Shown here: piece by piece, positions 25,649 through 34,625 of the stretch
Position numbering within the stretch: the first letter of the stretch is position 1
Layout: each line of letters starts with the position of its first letter
Origin: Nocardioides luteus
GTDB taxonomy: Bacteria > Actinomycetota > Actinomycetes > Propionibacteriales > Nocardioidaceae
Length of the DNA stretch: 64,000 bases
Direction: 5' to 3'
Assembly: GCF_015752315.1 (NCBI RefSeq)
Contig: NZ_JADOVJ010000001.1
Span: forward strand, 744,001 to 808,000
The notes under the pieces: model-generated
Told to the model about the DNA's origin: nothing
Databases searched by the model: none
The model's input: the letters and a program-made list of their open reading frames with translations, nothing else
Translations under genes and position numbers: made by a program

Positions 25649-26755
25649 ATGACTTCACCGGCAACCGAGCCCCTGAAGTTCGCCTACTGGGTGCCCAACG
25701 TCAGCGGCGGCCTGGTGGTGAGCAAGATCGAGCAGCGCACCGACTGGAGCTACGACTACAACAAGAAGCTCGCGCAGCTGGCCGAGAACAACGGCTTCGA
25801 GTACGCGCTCTCCCAGGTGCGCTACATCGCCTCCTACGGCGCGGCCTACCAGCACGAGTCCACCTCGTTCTCGCTCGCGCTGCTGCTGGCCACCGAGCGG
25901 CTGAAGGTGATCGCCGCCGTCCACCCGGGGCTCTGGCAGCCCGGCGTACTCGCCAAGTGGCTGGCCACCGCCGACCACATCTCCGGCGGGCGCGCGGCCG
26001 TCAACGTCGTCTCCGGCTGGTTCAAGGACGAGTTCACCAAGCTCGGCGAGCCATGGCTCGAGCACGGCGAGCGCTACCGCCGCTCGGAGGAGTTCATCCG
26101 CTACCTGCGCGAGATCTGGACGAGCGACGCGGCCGAGCTCAACGGCGACTTCTACCGGTTGCACGACTTCGACCTGAAGCCGAAGCCGCTGGCCAGCGAG
26201 GGCCGGCCGCACCCGGAGATCTTCCAGGGCGGCAACTCCTCCGACGCCAAGGGCATGGCCGGCCGGGTCTCGGACTGGTACTTCGCCAACGGCAACACCC
26301 CCGAGGGCCTGGCCGCGCAGATCAAGGACGTCAACGCCGTCGCCGAGCCGCTGGGTCGCCGGGTCCGGTTCGGCATCAACGGCTTCATCGTCGCCCGCGA
26401 CACCGAGAAGGAGGCGCGCGACACCCTCCGGGAGATCATCGACAAGGCCGACCGCGAGGCCGTGGAGGGCTTCGGCTCCGCGGTCAAGCAGGCCGGGCAG
26501 TCGACCGGCGACAAGACCGGGATGTGGCAGGACTCGAGCTTCGAGGACCTGGTGCAGTACAACGACGGCTTCCGCACCGGGCTGATCGGGACGTCCGAGC
26601 AGGTCGCCGAGCGGATCGTGGAGTTCAAGCGGGCCGGCGCCGACCTGATCCTCGGCGGCTTCCTGCACTACCTCGAGGACGTGGAGTACTTCGGTCAGCG
26701 CGTGCTCCCGCTCGTGCGCGAGCTCGAGGCGCAGCAGCTGGAGCCCGTGGCTTGA
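25649..26755 (+). CDS. sfnG: Dimethylsulfone monooxygenase SfnG (LLM flavin class)
   Basis: The 368-residue luciferase-like protein opens with FAYWVPNVSGGLVVSKIEQRTDW, the recognisable SfnG start, and contains ISGGRAAVNVVSGWFKDEF and HYLEDVEYFG. SfnG uses FMNH2 and O2 to cleave dimethylsulfone to methanesulfinate, feeding sulfur-starved cells. ATG 25649 has AAGGAGA in front. Its stop overlaps the TTG start of the next gene by 3 bases, so the two are coupled. Confidence 0.9.
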   Translation: MTSPATEPLKFAYWVPNVSGGLVVSKIEQRTDWSYDYNKKLAQLAENNGFEYALSQVRYIASYGAAYQHESTSFSLALLLATERLKVIAAVHPGLWQPGVLAKWLATADHISGGRAAVNVVSGWFKDEFTKLGEPWLEHGERYRRSEEFIRYLREIWTSDAAELNGDFYRLHDFDLKPKPLASEGRPHPEIFQGGNSSDAKGMAGRVSDWYFANGNTPEGLAAQIKDVNAVAEPLGRRVRFGINGFIVARDTEKEARDTLREIIDKADREAVEGFGSAVKQAGQSTGDKTGMWQDSSFEDLVQYNDGFRTGLIGTSEQVAERIVEFKRAGADLILGGFLHYLEDVEYFGQRVLPLVRELEAQQLEPVA

Positions 26756-27960
26756 GCACGACGGAGATCGCCCGGCTCGACGCCGAGACCGCGCCCCTGG
26801 TCGCCCGACGGGTGGCCGAGGAGCTCGCGCTCGGCGACGGCGCCCGCGACCGGGACCGGGCGCTGCCCTACGACCAGGTCAAGGCGTACGCCGCCGCCGG
26901 GCTCGGTGCGCTCACCGTCCCGCTCGAGTTCGGCGGTCCCGCGCTCCCGGCCACGACCGTGGCCGAGGTGTTCCGGCTGGTCTCGTGGGGTGATCCCAAC
27001 GTCGGCCAGGTGCCGCACAGCCACTTCGTCTTCCTCAACCAGCTGCGGCTGAACGGCACGCGTGAGCAGCAGCAGCGGATCTACAGCGAGGTGCGGGCCG
27101 GGGCGCTGGTCGCCAACGCGCAGTCGGAGTTCGGTACGAAGCACGTGCGGGACATCCGGACGATCCTCACACCTGCTCGGGAGGAGGGGGAGTGGCTGCT
27201 GAACGGCGAGAAGTTCTACTGCACCGGCTCCCTGTTCGCCGACTACCTCGCCGTCCTCGCCCGCCGTGACGTCGACGGGCCGCTGCAGGTGGCGTGGATC
27301 CGCACCGAGAGCCCCGGCGTCGAGATCATCGACGACTGGGACGCCGTCGGGCAGCGTACGACCGGGTCCGGGACGGTGCGCCTCACCGACGTCGTGGTTC
27401 CGGAGGAGTGGATCACCCCGTTCGCGATCACGTTCGACGTGCCGACGACCTATGGCGCCTTCGCGCAGCTGCTGCACGCGGCCATCGACGCCGGGATCGC
27501 CCGGCGTGCGCTGGACGAGGCCGCCGCGTTCGTCTGCACGAAGTCCCGCCCCTACGCCGACGCCGTCGCGATCGCCGGGGTCGAGACGGCCGCGCAGGAC
27601 CCGCTGGTCGTCCAGGCCTTCGGCGAGATGGAGCTGGCCGTACGCAGCGCCGAGGCCCTCCTCGCCGAGGCGGGCCGACGCGTGGACGAGGCCGACGCGA
27701 ACCTCACCGAGAAGTCGGCCGCGGAGGCGAGCCTCGCCGTGGCGGCCGCCCGCGCGTCGACCGCCAAGGTGTCGGTCGACGTCACCAGCCGGCTGCTCGA
27801 GGTCTCCGGCGCCCGGTCGGCTCTGACGACGACCGGCCTCGACCGCCACTGGCGCAACGCGCGCACCCACACGCTGCACGACCCGGCCGCCTGGAAGGTC
27901 CAGCACCTCGGGCGGTGGGCCGTCGACGGCACCCTGCCGCCACGGCACGGGCAGCTCTGA
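26752..27960 (+). CDS. DszC/SfnB-like flavin-dependent monooxygenase, copy 3
   Basis: The 402-residue product starts at a TTG that overlaps the sfnG stop (TTGA). It carries ANAQSEFGTKHVRD, NGEKFYCTGSLFADY, a flavin-type middle domain, and the SfnB/DszC end HWRNARTHTLHDPAAWK. SfnB-family proteins are induced under sulfate limitation; their exact reaction is not settled. Placement between sfnG and ssuD suggests it handles an intermediate between sulfone and sulfonate, which is inference. Confidence 0.85.
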   Translation: MSTTEIARLDAETAPLVARRVAEELALGDGARDRDRALPYDQVKAYAAAGLGALTVPLEFGGPALPATTVAEVFRLVSWGDPNVGQVPHSHFVFLNQLRLNGTREQQQRIYSEVRAGALVANAQSEFGTKHVRDIRTILTPAREEGEWLLNGEKFYCTGSLFADYLAVLARRDVDGPLQVAWIRTESPGVEIIDDWDAVGQRTTGSGTVRLTDVVVPEEWITPFAITFDVPTTYGAFAQLLHAAIDAGIARRALDEAAAFVCTKSRPYADAVAIAGVETAAQDPLVVQAFGEMELAVRSAEALLAEAGRRVDEADANLTEKSAAEASLAVAAARASTAKVSVDVTSRLLEVSGARSALTTTGLDRHWRNARTHTLHDPAAWKVQHLGRWAVDGTLPPRHGQL

Positions 27961-27991
27961 CATCCCCACCACATCCCACCGAAAGGCAGTG

Positions 27992-29137
27992 ATGAACACT
28001 CTCAAGTTCCACTGGTTCCTACCGACGAACGGCGGCGACGGCCGTCATGTGATCGGCGGCGGCCACGGCGTCAGCGCGCTGGCGGCGGGCCGTCCCGCGA
28101 CCGTGCCCTACCTCGGGCAGATCGCCCGCAGCGCCGAGCAGCTCGGCTTCGAGGCGGCGCTGACGCCGACCGGGGCGTGGTGCGAGGACGCCTGGGTGAC
28201 GACCGCGATGCTCAGCTCCCTCTCGGAGCGACTGAAGTTCCTGGTCGCCTTCCGGCCCGACTCGGTCTCGCCCTACCTGGCCGCGCAGATGGCGGGCACC
28301 TTCCAGAACCTGTCGGGGCAGCGACTGCTGCTCAACGTGGTCACCGGCGGCGAGGACCACGAGCAGCGGATGTATGGCGACTTCCTCGCCAAGGACGCGC
28401 GGTACGAGCGGTGCGGGGAGTTCCTGCACATCGTCCGCCGGCTCTGGGCGGGGGAGACGGTGACCTTCTCCGGCAAGCACCTCTCGGTGGAGAACGCGCG
28501 CCTGGAGCAGCGGCCGACACCGGTCCCGGACGTCTACTTCGGGGGCTCCTCGCCCGCGGCGCTGGACGTCGCCGCCGAGCACGCCGACGTCTACCTGACC
28601 TGGGGCGAGCCTCCGGCCGCGGTCGCCGAGAAGATCGCTCGCGTTCAGAAGCTGGCTGCCGACCGCGGGCGTGAGCTCCGCTTCGGGATCCGGCTGCACT
28701 CGATCGCCCGGGAGACCTCGGCAGCCGCGTGGGCCGAGGCCGACCGGCTGCTCGAGAACATCTCCGACGAGGACATCGAGCATGTCCAGGCGGGACTCTC
28801 CCGCAGCGTCTCGGAGGGCCAGCGGCGGATGCTGGAGCTCAACAAGGGCTCGCGCGACGGGCTCGAGATCCACCCCAACCTGTGGGCCGGCATCGGGCTG
28901 GTCCGAGGTGGCGCCGGGACCGCGCTGGTCGGCTCCTACACGGAGATCGCCGACCTGATCGAGGCCTACCACGCGGTGGGGATCACCGAGTTCGTGCTCT
29001 CGGGCTACCCGCACCTGGAGGAGTCCTACTGGTTCGGTGAGGGCGTCCTGCCCGAGCTCGCCCACCGGGGCCTGTGGTCCCACCCCGCCCCGGTCGTCGG
29101 CCGCGGGGCCGCGGTTCCGTTCGGACCCCCCCGATGA
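27992..29137 (+). CDS. ssuD: FMNH2-dependent alkanesulfonate monooxygenase SsuD
   Basis: The 381-residue LLM protein matches SsuD in length and sequence (LKFHWFLPTNGGDGRH, FLVAFRPDSVSPYLAAQMAGTFQNLS, GGSSPAALDVAAEHADVYLTWGE). It cleaves alkanesulfonates to aldehyde and sulfite with FMNH2 and O2. ATG 27992 has GAAAGG upstream. The stop overlaps the permease start (ATGA), so monooxygenase and transporter are made together. Confidence 0.93.
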   Translation: MNTLKFHWFLPTNGGDGRHVIGGGHGVSALAAGRPATVPYLGQIARSAEQLGFEAALTPTGAWCEDAWVTTAMLSSLSERLKFLVAFRPDSVSPYLAAQMAGTFQNLSGQRLLLNVVTGGEDHEQRMYGDFLAKDARYERCGEFLHIVRRLWAGETVTFSGKHLSVENARLEQRPTPVPDVYFGGSSPAALDVAAEHADVYLTWGEPPAAVAEKIARVQKLAADRGRELRFGIRLHSIARETSAAAWAEADRLLENISDEDIEHVQAGLSRSVSEGQRRMLELNKGSRDGLEIHPNLWAGIGLVRGGAGTALVGSYTEIADLIEAYHAVGITEFVLSGYPHLEESYWFGEGVLPELAHRGLWSHPAPVVGRGAAVPFGPPR

Positions 29138-30000
29138 GCCAGGTGGCAGGTCTGGCCGCAACCGACCCGGCCGTCGAGGAGGTCGCCGGAGCAGCGCCCG
29201 CCGGGCGGGCGGTCTCGGCGCGCAGGAGCGTGCTCTCGCCACGGACCCTCAAGATCCTGCGCTCGCTCAGCCCGGTGTTCGTGCTGGCGGCTTGGCAGCT
29301 GTTCTCGTCGCTCGGGATCCTCGACGAGCGCACCCTGGCTTCGCCGGTGCAGCTGGCCGGCACCGCCTGGGAGCTGATCGGCAGCGGGCAGCTGCAGGAG
29401 GCGATCGCCGTCTCCGCGCGCCGTGCCGCCCTCGGCTTCCTGCTCGGAGCGCTGATCGCGTTCGTGCTCGGCGGGATCGTCGGCCTGAGTGCCCTGGGTG
29501 ACGCCCTGGTCGACCCATTGGTGCAGATGCTGCGGACCCTGCCGCTGTTCGGGCTGGTGCCGCTGTTCATCATCTGGTTCGGGATCAAGGAGGAGCCGAA
29601 GATCTACCTGGTCGCGCTCTTCGTGATCGTGCCGCTCTACCTCAACCTGGTCGCGGCCCTGCGCGGTGTCGACCCGGACCTCGTCGAGGTCGCCGGTGCG
29701 CTGCGGCTCACCTGGTCCGAGCGCCTGCGCCACCTGTACCTGCCGGCGGTCACGCCCGGCCTGCTGGTCGGGCTGCGGCAGGCACTCGGCATGGCATGGA
29801 TCGCGCTGATCGTCGCCGAGCAGGTCAACGCCGGCGCCGGTCTCGGCTTCCTGATCAACAACGCGCGCGACTTCTTGCAGACCGACGTGATCGTGGTCGG
29901 CCTGCTCTGCTACGCCGCGCTCGGCCTGGTCACCGACTGGGCCGTACGACTGCTCGAGCGCCGCGCTCTGCGCTGGCGTGACGAAGGGAGAAGCGCATGA
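29134..30000 (+). CDS. ssuC: Aliphatic sulfonate ABC transporter permease SsuC
   Basis: The 288-residue membrane protein has about six hydrophobic segments and the permease EAA-type loop EVAGALRLTWSERLRHLYLPAVTPGLLVGLRQALG near residue 185-220, which docks on the ATPase. It belongs to the SsuC/TauC group. It overlaps ssuD and ssuB by 4 bases on each side. Confidence 0.92.
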   Translation: MSQVAGLAATDPAVEEVAGAAPAGRAVSARRSVLSPRTLKILRSLSPVFVLAAWQLFSSLGILDERTLASPVQLAGTAWELIGSGQLQEAIAVSARRAALGFLLGALIAFVLGGIVGLSALGDALVDPLVQMLRTLPLFGLVPLFIIWFGIKEEPKIYLVALFVIVPLYLNLVAALRGVDPDLVEVAGALRLTWSERLRHLYLPAVTPGLLVGLRQALGMAWIALIVAEQVNAGAGLGFLINNARDFLQTDVIVVGLLCYAALGLVTDWAVRLLERRALRWRDEGRSA

Positions 30001-30701
30001 GCGTCGTCGCCTCGCTGGCGCGGGTTGACCGCGCCTTCGGTGAGCACGAGGTGCTCGCCGGGATCGATCTGGAGATCCGCTCCGGGGAGTTCGTGGCCCT
30101 GCTGGGCCGCTCCGGCAGCGGCAAGTCCACCCTGCTGCGCATCATCGGCGGCCTCGACACCGGTGCCACCGGGACGGTGGTCACCGGCACCGCCCCGGCG
30201 GTCGTCTTCCAGGACCCGCGGCTGTTCCCGTGGCGTACGGTCCTCGACAACGTCGCCCTGGGTCTGCGGGGGCCCGGCGCCGTCGCCCACGCCCGGACGA
30301 TGCTCGCGGAGGTCGGCCTGGAGGGGCGCGAGAAGGCGTGGCCGCGCCAGCTCTCCGGCGGCCAGCGCCAACGGGTGGCTCTGGCTCGTGCGCTGGTGCG
30401 CGAGCCCGACCTGCTCCTCCTCGACGAGCCGTTCAGCGCGCTGGACGCTCTCACCCGGATCGCCGCCCAGGACCTCGTACGCCGCCTGGTCGACGCCCAC
30501 CGCCCGGCCGTCCTCATGGTCACCCATGACGTCGAGGAGGCCCTCCTGCTCGCCGACCGGGTGATCCTCATCGACGAGGGCGCCATCGTCCACGACGAGC
30601 AGATCGCACTGCCGCACCCGCGTCGACGCGACCACCCCGAGATCGTCGAGCGCCGAGCGGCGCTGCTGACGCTCCTGGGCGTCGTCGACCAGGCCGCATG
30701 A
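29997..30701 (+). CDS. ssuB: Aliphatic sulfonate ABC transporter ATP-binding protein SsuB
   Basis: The 234-residue ATPase has Walker A GRSGSGKST (37-45), Q-loop VVFQDPRLFPW, signature LSGGQ (119-123), Walker B LLLLDEP (139-145) and His177 in VTHD. The FQDPRLFPW form is typical of SsuB/TauB. It works with the permease at 29134 and the binding protein at 30733. Confidence 0.93.
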   Translation: MSVVASLARVDRAFGEHEVLAGIDLEIRSGEFVALLGRSGSGKSTLLRIIGGLDTGATGTVVTGTAPAVVFQDPRLFPWRTVLDNVALGLRGPGAVAHARTMLAEVGLEGREKAWPRQLSGGQRQRVALARALVREPDLLLLDEPFSALDALTRIAAQDLVRRLVDAHRPAVLMVTHDVEEALLLADRVILIDEGAIVHDEQIALPHPRRRDHPEIVERRAALLTLLGVVDQAA

Positions 30702-30732
30702 CCCCCACCGACAGATAGAAGGCATCCCTACC

Positions 30733-31713
30733 GTGTCCCCACACAGCATCCTGACGCGTCTCCTCGTGGCCCCGGCCGCGCTCGTCCTGCTCGGCGGTGC
30801 GTTGGCCGCCTGCGGCTCGTCCGGCTCGGCCGACGCGGACAAGCCGGTCCTACGGGTCGGCGTCCAGAAGGACGGCATCCGCTCCGTGCTGACCCAGGCC
30901 GGCCTCCTGGAAGACCTTCCCTACGAGATCGAGTGGTCGGAGTTCACCGCTGGGCCGCCGATCATCGAGGCCGCTGCCGCCGACCAGATCGACGTGGCCT
31001 GGGTCGGCTCGGCCCCGCCGATCTTCGGTGCCGCGGCCGGAGCCGACTTCAAGGTCGTCGCCACCGTCGAGGAGCAGGACGAGAAGACCGACTCGATCCT
31101 GGTCCCGAAGGGGTCGGACATCACGTCCTCCGCCGACCTGAAGGGCAAGAGGATCGCGGTCGGCAAGGGCACCTCCGCCCACGGCCACCTGCTGCTGGCG
31201 CTCAAGTCGGCCGGCCTGACCCTCGACGACGTCGATCCGCAGTATCTCCAGCCCGCCGAGGGGCTGGCGGCGTTTCAGGCCGGCGAGGTCGACGCCTGGT
31301 CGATCTGGGACCCGTTCGTCACCCAGGCCGTCAACGAGGACGGCGCCGTCGACATCACGGCGGACGAGGGCGGCACCACCGACCCGTACCTCGCCTTCGA
31401 GATCGCCTCGGCCGCCTCGCTGGAGGAGACCGACACCCGCGGGTCGATCGAGCACTTCGTCGGCCTGGTCAGGGACGGCTTCGAGTGGGCACAGCAGAAC
31501 CCCGACAAGTGGGGTGAGGGCTGGGCCTCGGAGTCAGGCCTCCCGGTCTCGACGACCAGCGAGGTGGCAGCGAAGAAGGCCTCCGTGGTCGGCCCGGTGA
31601 CCGAGGAGCACATCGCCTCCGAGCAGCAGCTGGCCGATGCCTTCTTCGAGGCGGGCGAGATCCCCGAGAAGGTCGACTTCACGTCGGTCGTCGAGCCCGG
31701 GCTCATCGAGTAG
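30733..31713 (+). CDS. ssuA: Aliphatic sulfonate-binding lipoprotein SsuA
   Basis: The 326-residue protein has a signal peptide ending in lipobox ALAAC with Cys27, so it is membrane-anchored outside the cell. The mature part shows the SsuA/THI5-like pattern (LRVGVQKDGIRSVLTQAGLLEDLPYEIEWSEFTAGPP, VAWVGSAPPIFGAAAG). It captures sulfonates for SsuBC. The start is GTG 30733, 31 bases after ssuB. Confidence 0.92.
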   Translation: MSPHSILTRLLVAPAALVLLGGALAACGSSGSADADKPVLRVGVQKDGIRSVLTQAGLLEDLPYEIEWSEFTAGPPIIEAAAADQIDVAWVGSAPPIFGAAAGADFKVVATVEEQDEKTDSILVPKGSDITSSADLKGKRIAVGKGTSAHGHLLLALKSAGLTLDDVDPQYLQPAEGLAAFQAGEVDAWSIWDPFVTQAVNEDGAVDITADEGGTTDPYLAFEIASAASLEETDTRGSIEHFVGLVRDGFEWAQQNPDKWGEGWASESGLPVSTTSEVAAKKASVVGPVTEEHIASEQQLADAFFEAGEIPEKVDFTSVVEPGLIE

Positions 31714-31739
31714 ATGACATCGCGACGAGAGGACGAGAG

Positions 31740-32243
31740 ATGACGAACGTACCGCCGCTGACGACCAACCAGGATCTGGATCCGCAGGCACTGAGGAAGG
31801 CGTTCGGGGTCTTTCCGACGGGTGTGGTCGCGGTCGCGGCTCTGGTCGACGGCAAGCCGATCGGCCTGGCCGCCTCCTCGTTCACCTCGGTGTCCCTGGA
31901 CCCGCCGCTGGTGTCCTTCTCGGTGGCCAGGACGTCGAAGACCTGGCCCGATCTGCGCCGCTCCTCGCACCTGGGTGTCACGGTGCTCGCCGAGCACCAC
32001 GGCGAGGTCTGCCGCCAGCTCGCCGGTCCGGTCGACTCCCGCTTCGACGGGCTGGTCGTCAGCGAGACCGTCGACGGGGCGCTGACCCTGGACGAGGGCC
32101 TGGCTCGCTTCGACTGCACGGTCTACCGCGAGGTCGAGGCCGGCGACCACATCGTCGTACTCCTCCAGCTCCACGCCGCCGACCACGGCGCCGGCCAGCC
32201 CCTGGTCTTCCACCGCTCCAACTTCGGAAAGCTGGCCAGCTGA
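31740..32243 (+). CDS. Flavin reductase domain protein supplying reduced flavin
   Basis: The 167-residue product has the flavin-reductase-like split-barrel pattern: AFGVFPTGVVAVAALVDGKPIGLAASSFTSVSLDPPLVSFSVARTSKTW (about 21-69) and the later HxxDHG. It likely reduces FMN with NAD(P)H for SfnG, SsuD and the DszC-like enzymes, the job of SsuE in Escherichia coli, but from a different family. It closes the organosulfur operon. Confidence 0.9.
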   Translation: MTNVPPLTTNQDLDPQALRKAFGVFPTGVVAVAALVDGKPIGLAASSFTSVSLDPPLVSFSVARTSKTWPDLRRSSHLGVTVLAEHHGEVCRQLAGPVDSRFDGLVVSETVDGALTLDEGLARFDCTVYREVEAGDHIVVLLQLHAADHGAGQPLVFHRSNFGKLAS

Positions 32244-32259
32244 CCCGATCCGGCCGGGG

Positions 32260-32338
32260 CGTCACGTACGTCGGCCGAGACGTCACATACGTCGGCCGAG
32301 TCGGCACTGCGGTGCCGGCTCGGCCGACGGGGGTGACG
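32260..32338 (+). terminator. Strong extended stem-loop preceded by a direct repeat
   Basis: Two 20-base copies (32260-32279 and 32281-32300) differ at one base. The second copy forms the left arm of a long stem: GTCGGCCGAG (32291-32300) with CTCGGCCGAC (32319-32328), CGGCAC with GTGCCG inside, TGCG loop, and CGTCAC with GTGACG outside. It ends the sulfur operon. Confidence 0.75.
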
Positions 32339-32347
32339 CCTCGGCAC

Positions 32348-32353
32348 TAGGGT
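32348..32353 (+). promoter_or_regulatory. -10 box for the gene at 32360, leaderless
   Basis: TAGGGT is followed by 6 bases and GTG 32360. Confidence 0.6.
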
Positions 32354-32359
32354 TCGACT

Positions 32360-32650
32360 GTGGATGTCTTCGGAGTCGTAGCCCTCGTCGGTCTGGTTCT
32401 GCTCTACCTCGTGATCGAGTCCTCGTCGAGCAGGACTCGCATGGAGCTCACCCGCCGGCTGAACCGGCTCGAGGACAAGGTCGACCTGCTCCTGAAGCAC
32501 GCGGGGCTGGAGGAGCCGCCGGTGCCGCGTCAGGACGAGGTGGTGGCGCTCGTGCGCGCGGGCAAGAAGATCGAGGCGATCAAGGTCTATCGGGAGGCGA
32601 CCGGCGTCGGCCTGGTCGAGGCCAAGAACGCGGTCGAGCGGCTCGGCTGA
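32360..32650 (+). CDS. Small membrane-anchored protein with ribosomal L7/L12 C-terminal-like domain
   Basis: The 96-residue product has an N-terminal membrane segment (about 3-20), a short coiled helix, and a C-terminal VVALVRAGKKIEAIKVYREATGVGLVEAKNAVERL resembling the L7/L12 C-terminal domain. Such tethered L7/L12-like proteins occur in Actinobacteria with no known role. The TAGGGT box 6 bases before GTG 32360 supports the start. It sits between the sulfur operon and cgoX. Confidence 0.75.
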   Translation: MDVFGVVALVGLVLLYLVIESSSSRTRMELTRRLNRLEDKVDLLLKHAGLEEPPVPRQDEVVALVRAGKKIEAIKVYREATGVGLVEAKNAVERLG

Positions 32651-32683
32651 CCCAGGTCATCGTCAGGGTGCGAGACTTCTCCT

Positions 32684-33988
32684 GTGCGTGTCATCGTCGT
32701 CGGAGCAGGGATCGCCGGACTGACCGCGGCCCGCGACCTGTCGCTGAAGGGCCACCGGGTCACGGTGCTGGAGGCCTCGGACCGGGTCGGAGGGAAGATC
32801 CGCGGGGAGTCCGTCGCCGGACACCTGGTCGACGTCGGTGCCGAGGCGATGCTCAACCGCCGGCCGGAGGGCGTGTCCCTCGCTCGTGAGATCGGCCTCG
32901 AGATCGTGCACCCGACCGACGCGAAGTCCTCGATCTGGTCGCGCGGCGCGCTGCGGCCGATCCCGCGCTCGATCATGGGCGTACCCCTCGACCTGCCCGC
33001 GCTGGAGTCGGCCGGTCTCCTCTCCGAGGAGACCCTGGAGGTCGTACGCCGCGAACCCACGCTCCCACCGGCGAAGACGGACGAGGACATCTCCGTCGGC
33101 GACTTCATCGCGTCCCGGTTCGGGGACGAGACCGCCGATCGGCTCGCGGACCCGTTGCTCGCCGGGGTCTACGCCGGCCACGCCCGCGCGATCTCGGTGA
33201 AGGCGGCCGCGCCGCAGCTGTTCATGCTGGCCGAGAAGGGGTCGCTGCTGGAGGCCGCCGCCGCGCTGCCGACCTCCGACGTGCCGGTCTTCGCAGGCAT
33301 CGACGGCGGCATGTCCCGGCTGCCCACGACCCTCGCCGAGGGCCTCGACATCAGGCTCAACACCCCGGTCGACACCGTCACCCGGACCCCGCAGGGATTC
33401 CTGATCGAGACCGGCGACGAGGTGGAAGCCGCCGATGCCGTAGTGGTCGCGACTCCCGCTCCGGTGGCCGCACAACTGCTCCGCTCGACGGCCCCCTCGG
33501 TCGCCCGCGAGCTGTCCGCGATCGAGACCGCCAGCGTCGCCGTGGTGACCTTCGCCTTCTCCGAGCTCCCCGCGGAACTGTCTGGCAGGTCGGGATTCCT
33601 CGTCCCACCGGTGGAGGAGTGCGCGATCAAGGCCTCGACCTTCTCCTTCGCCAAGTGGGCGTGGGTGGGGGAGCGCGGCAACTACCTGCGCACCTCTATC
33701 GGGCGTCACGGCGAGCCGCCCTCGGACGACGACGACCGTCTGGTCGCCGACTCCCTCGCGGCCCTCGAGCAGATCGTCGGGATCACGGCGACACCGACCG
33801 ACGTGCACGTCCAGCGCTGGACCGACGGGCTCCCGCAGTACCCGGTCGGTCACCTCGACCGGGTCGCCCGGATCCGCCAGGGGCTCCGCGCGGTGCCCGG
33901 TCTGACCCTCGCCGGCGCCTCCTACGACGGCGTCGGGATCCCGGCCACGATCGCCTCGGCGCACCGAGCCGCCGAGGACCTGAGCTGA
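32684..33988 (+). CDS. cgoX: Coproporphyrinogen III oxidase (HemY/HemG-type flavoprotein)
   Basis: The 434-residue FAD protein has the dinucleotide-binding motif [14 protein letters not shown] (residues 6-19) and EASDRVGGK, and a C-terminal [21 protein letters not shown]-contact motif. In Actinobacteria that use the coproporphyrin-dependent heme route, this enzyme oxidises coproporphyrinogen III to coproporphyrin III. The presence of chdC at 37957 supports that route here. It starts at GTG 32684, with GAGACT 6 bases upstream. Confidence 0.92.
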   Translation: MRVIVVGAGIAGLTAARDLSLKGHRVTVLEASDRVGGKIRGESVAGHLVDVGAEAMLNRRPEGVSLAREIGLEIVHPTDAKSSIWSRGALRPIPRSIMGVPLDLPALESAGLLSEETLEVVRREPTLPPAKTDEDISVGDFIASRFGDETADRLADPLLAGVYAGHARAISVKAAAPQLFMLAEKGSLLEAAAALPTSDVPVFAGIDGGMSRLPTTLAEGLDIRLNTPVDTVTRTPQGFLIETGDEVEAADAVVVATPAPVAAQLLRSTAPSVARELSAIETASVAVVTFAFSELPAELSGRSGFLVPPVEECAIKASTFSFAKWAWVGERGNYLRTSIGRHGEPPSDDDDRLVADSLAALEQIVGITATPTDVHVQRWTDGLPQYPVGHLDRVARIRQGLRAVPGLTLAGASYDGVGIPATIASAHRAAEDLS

Positions 33989-33989
33989 C

Positions 33990-34625
33990 TCAGGCCGGCA
34001 CCCACCGGAGGGTCGAGACGCAGACGTCCAGAGCCAGCTTCCACGCCAGGAACTTCTCGTCGGTCGCGGCCATGTCCATCGGCCGGGCGAGCGTCGCGGT
34101 CAGCTGGAGCCCCCGGCGCCGCTTCGAGCCGGGGACGGGGGTCATGTAGACGATCGACGTCACGATCACGGCCTCGTCGCCCTCGGCGGTCCGGGTCGAC
34201 TCGCGCTCGTAGCGGATGAACCGTTTGTCCCCGAAGAGCGGCTGGGCGCCGTGGTCACGGATCAACGCGGCGACGTGGGTGTCGAGGGTCCCGCCGCTGT
34301 GGGCGTGGAACGTCGTCGCGACGATCGCGCCGGGGATGATGGCGAGGCTGTCGGTCGGCGCGGTGGCAGCGAAGTAGGCCTTGACCTGCTGCTGCTTCAT
34401 GAGTGCGTACGCCTGATCGAGCTGGGCACGCATGGAGGCGTGGAGCTCGGGCCTGTTGATGCTCATGAAGCGCTTCTTCAACGCCGCGTCCATCGCGGCT
34501 CGGTCGGCCTCATCCGGGGAGTGTCGTTCCCAGCCGGGGAGCAGCCTCAGCTGGAACTCCGGCTCTTTGGCGCCACCGAGCATCTCGCGTAGCGAGGACT
34601 GTGGGGCTGATGCTGCCTCAGACAA
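33990..34625 (-). CDS. Hypothetical protein, last gene of the WXG-like operon
   Basis: The 211-residue product starts at TTG 34625, which overlaps the stop of the gene before it by 8 bases and has GGGAGG about 9 bases upstream; ATG 34583 is a later alternative. It has no signal peptide or membrane segment. Visible parts include LPGWERHSPDEADRAAMDAALKKRFM and a central VATTFHAHSGGTLDTHVAALI. No family is recognised. Its stop is 1 base past the convergent cgoX stop. Confidence 0.65.
   Translation of the reverse strand: MSEAASAPQSSLREMLGGAKEPEFQLRLLPGWERHSPDEADRAAMDAALKKRFMSINRPELHASMRAQLDQAYALMKQQQVKAYFAATAPTDSLAIIPGAIVATTFHAHSGGTLDTHVAALIRDHGAQPLFGDKRFIRYERESTRTAEGDEAVIVTSIVYMTPVPGSKRRRGLQLTATLARPMDMAATDEKFLAWKLALDVCVSTLRWVPA

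Noticed and set aside
22992..27960. The three DszC-like genes as true acyl-CoA dehydrogenases of fatty-acid oxidation
   Set aside because: They end in the RNxRTHxLHDP-type motif of the DszC/SfnB group and lie in a sulfonate cluster with a flavin reductase.
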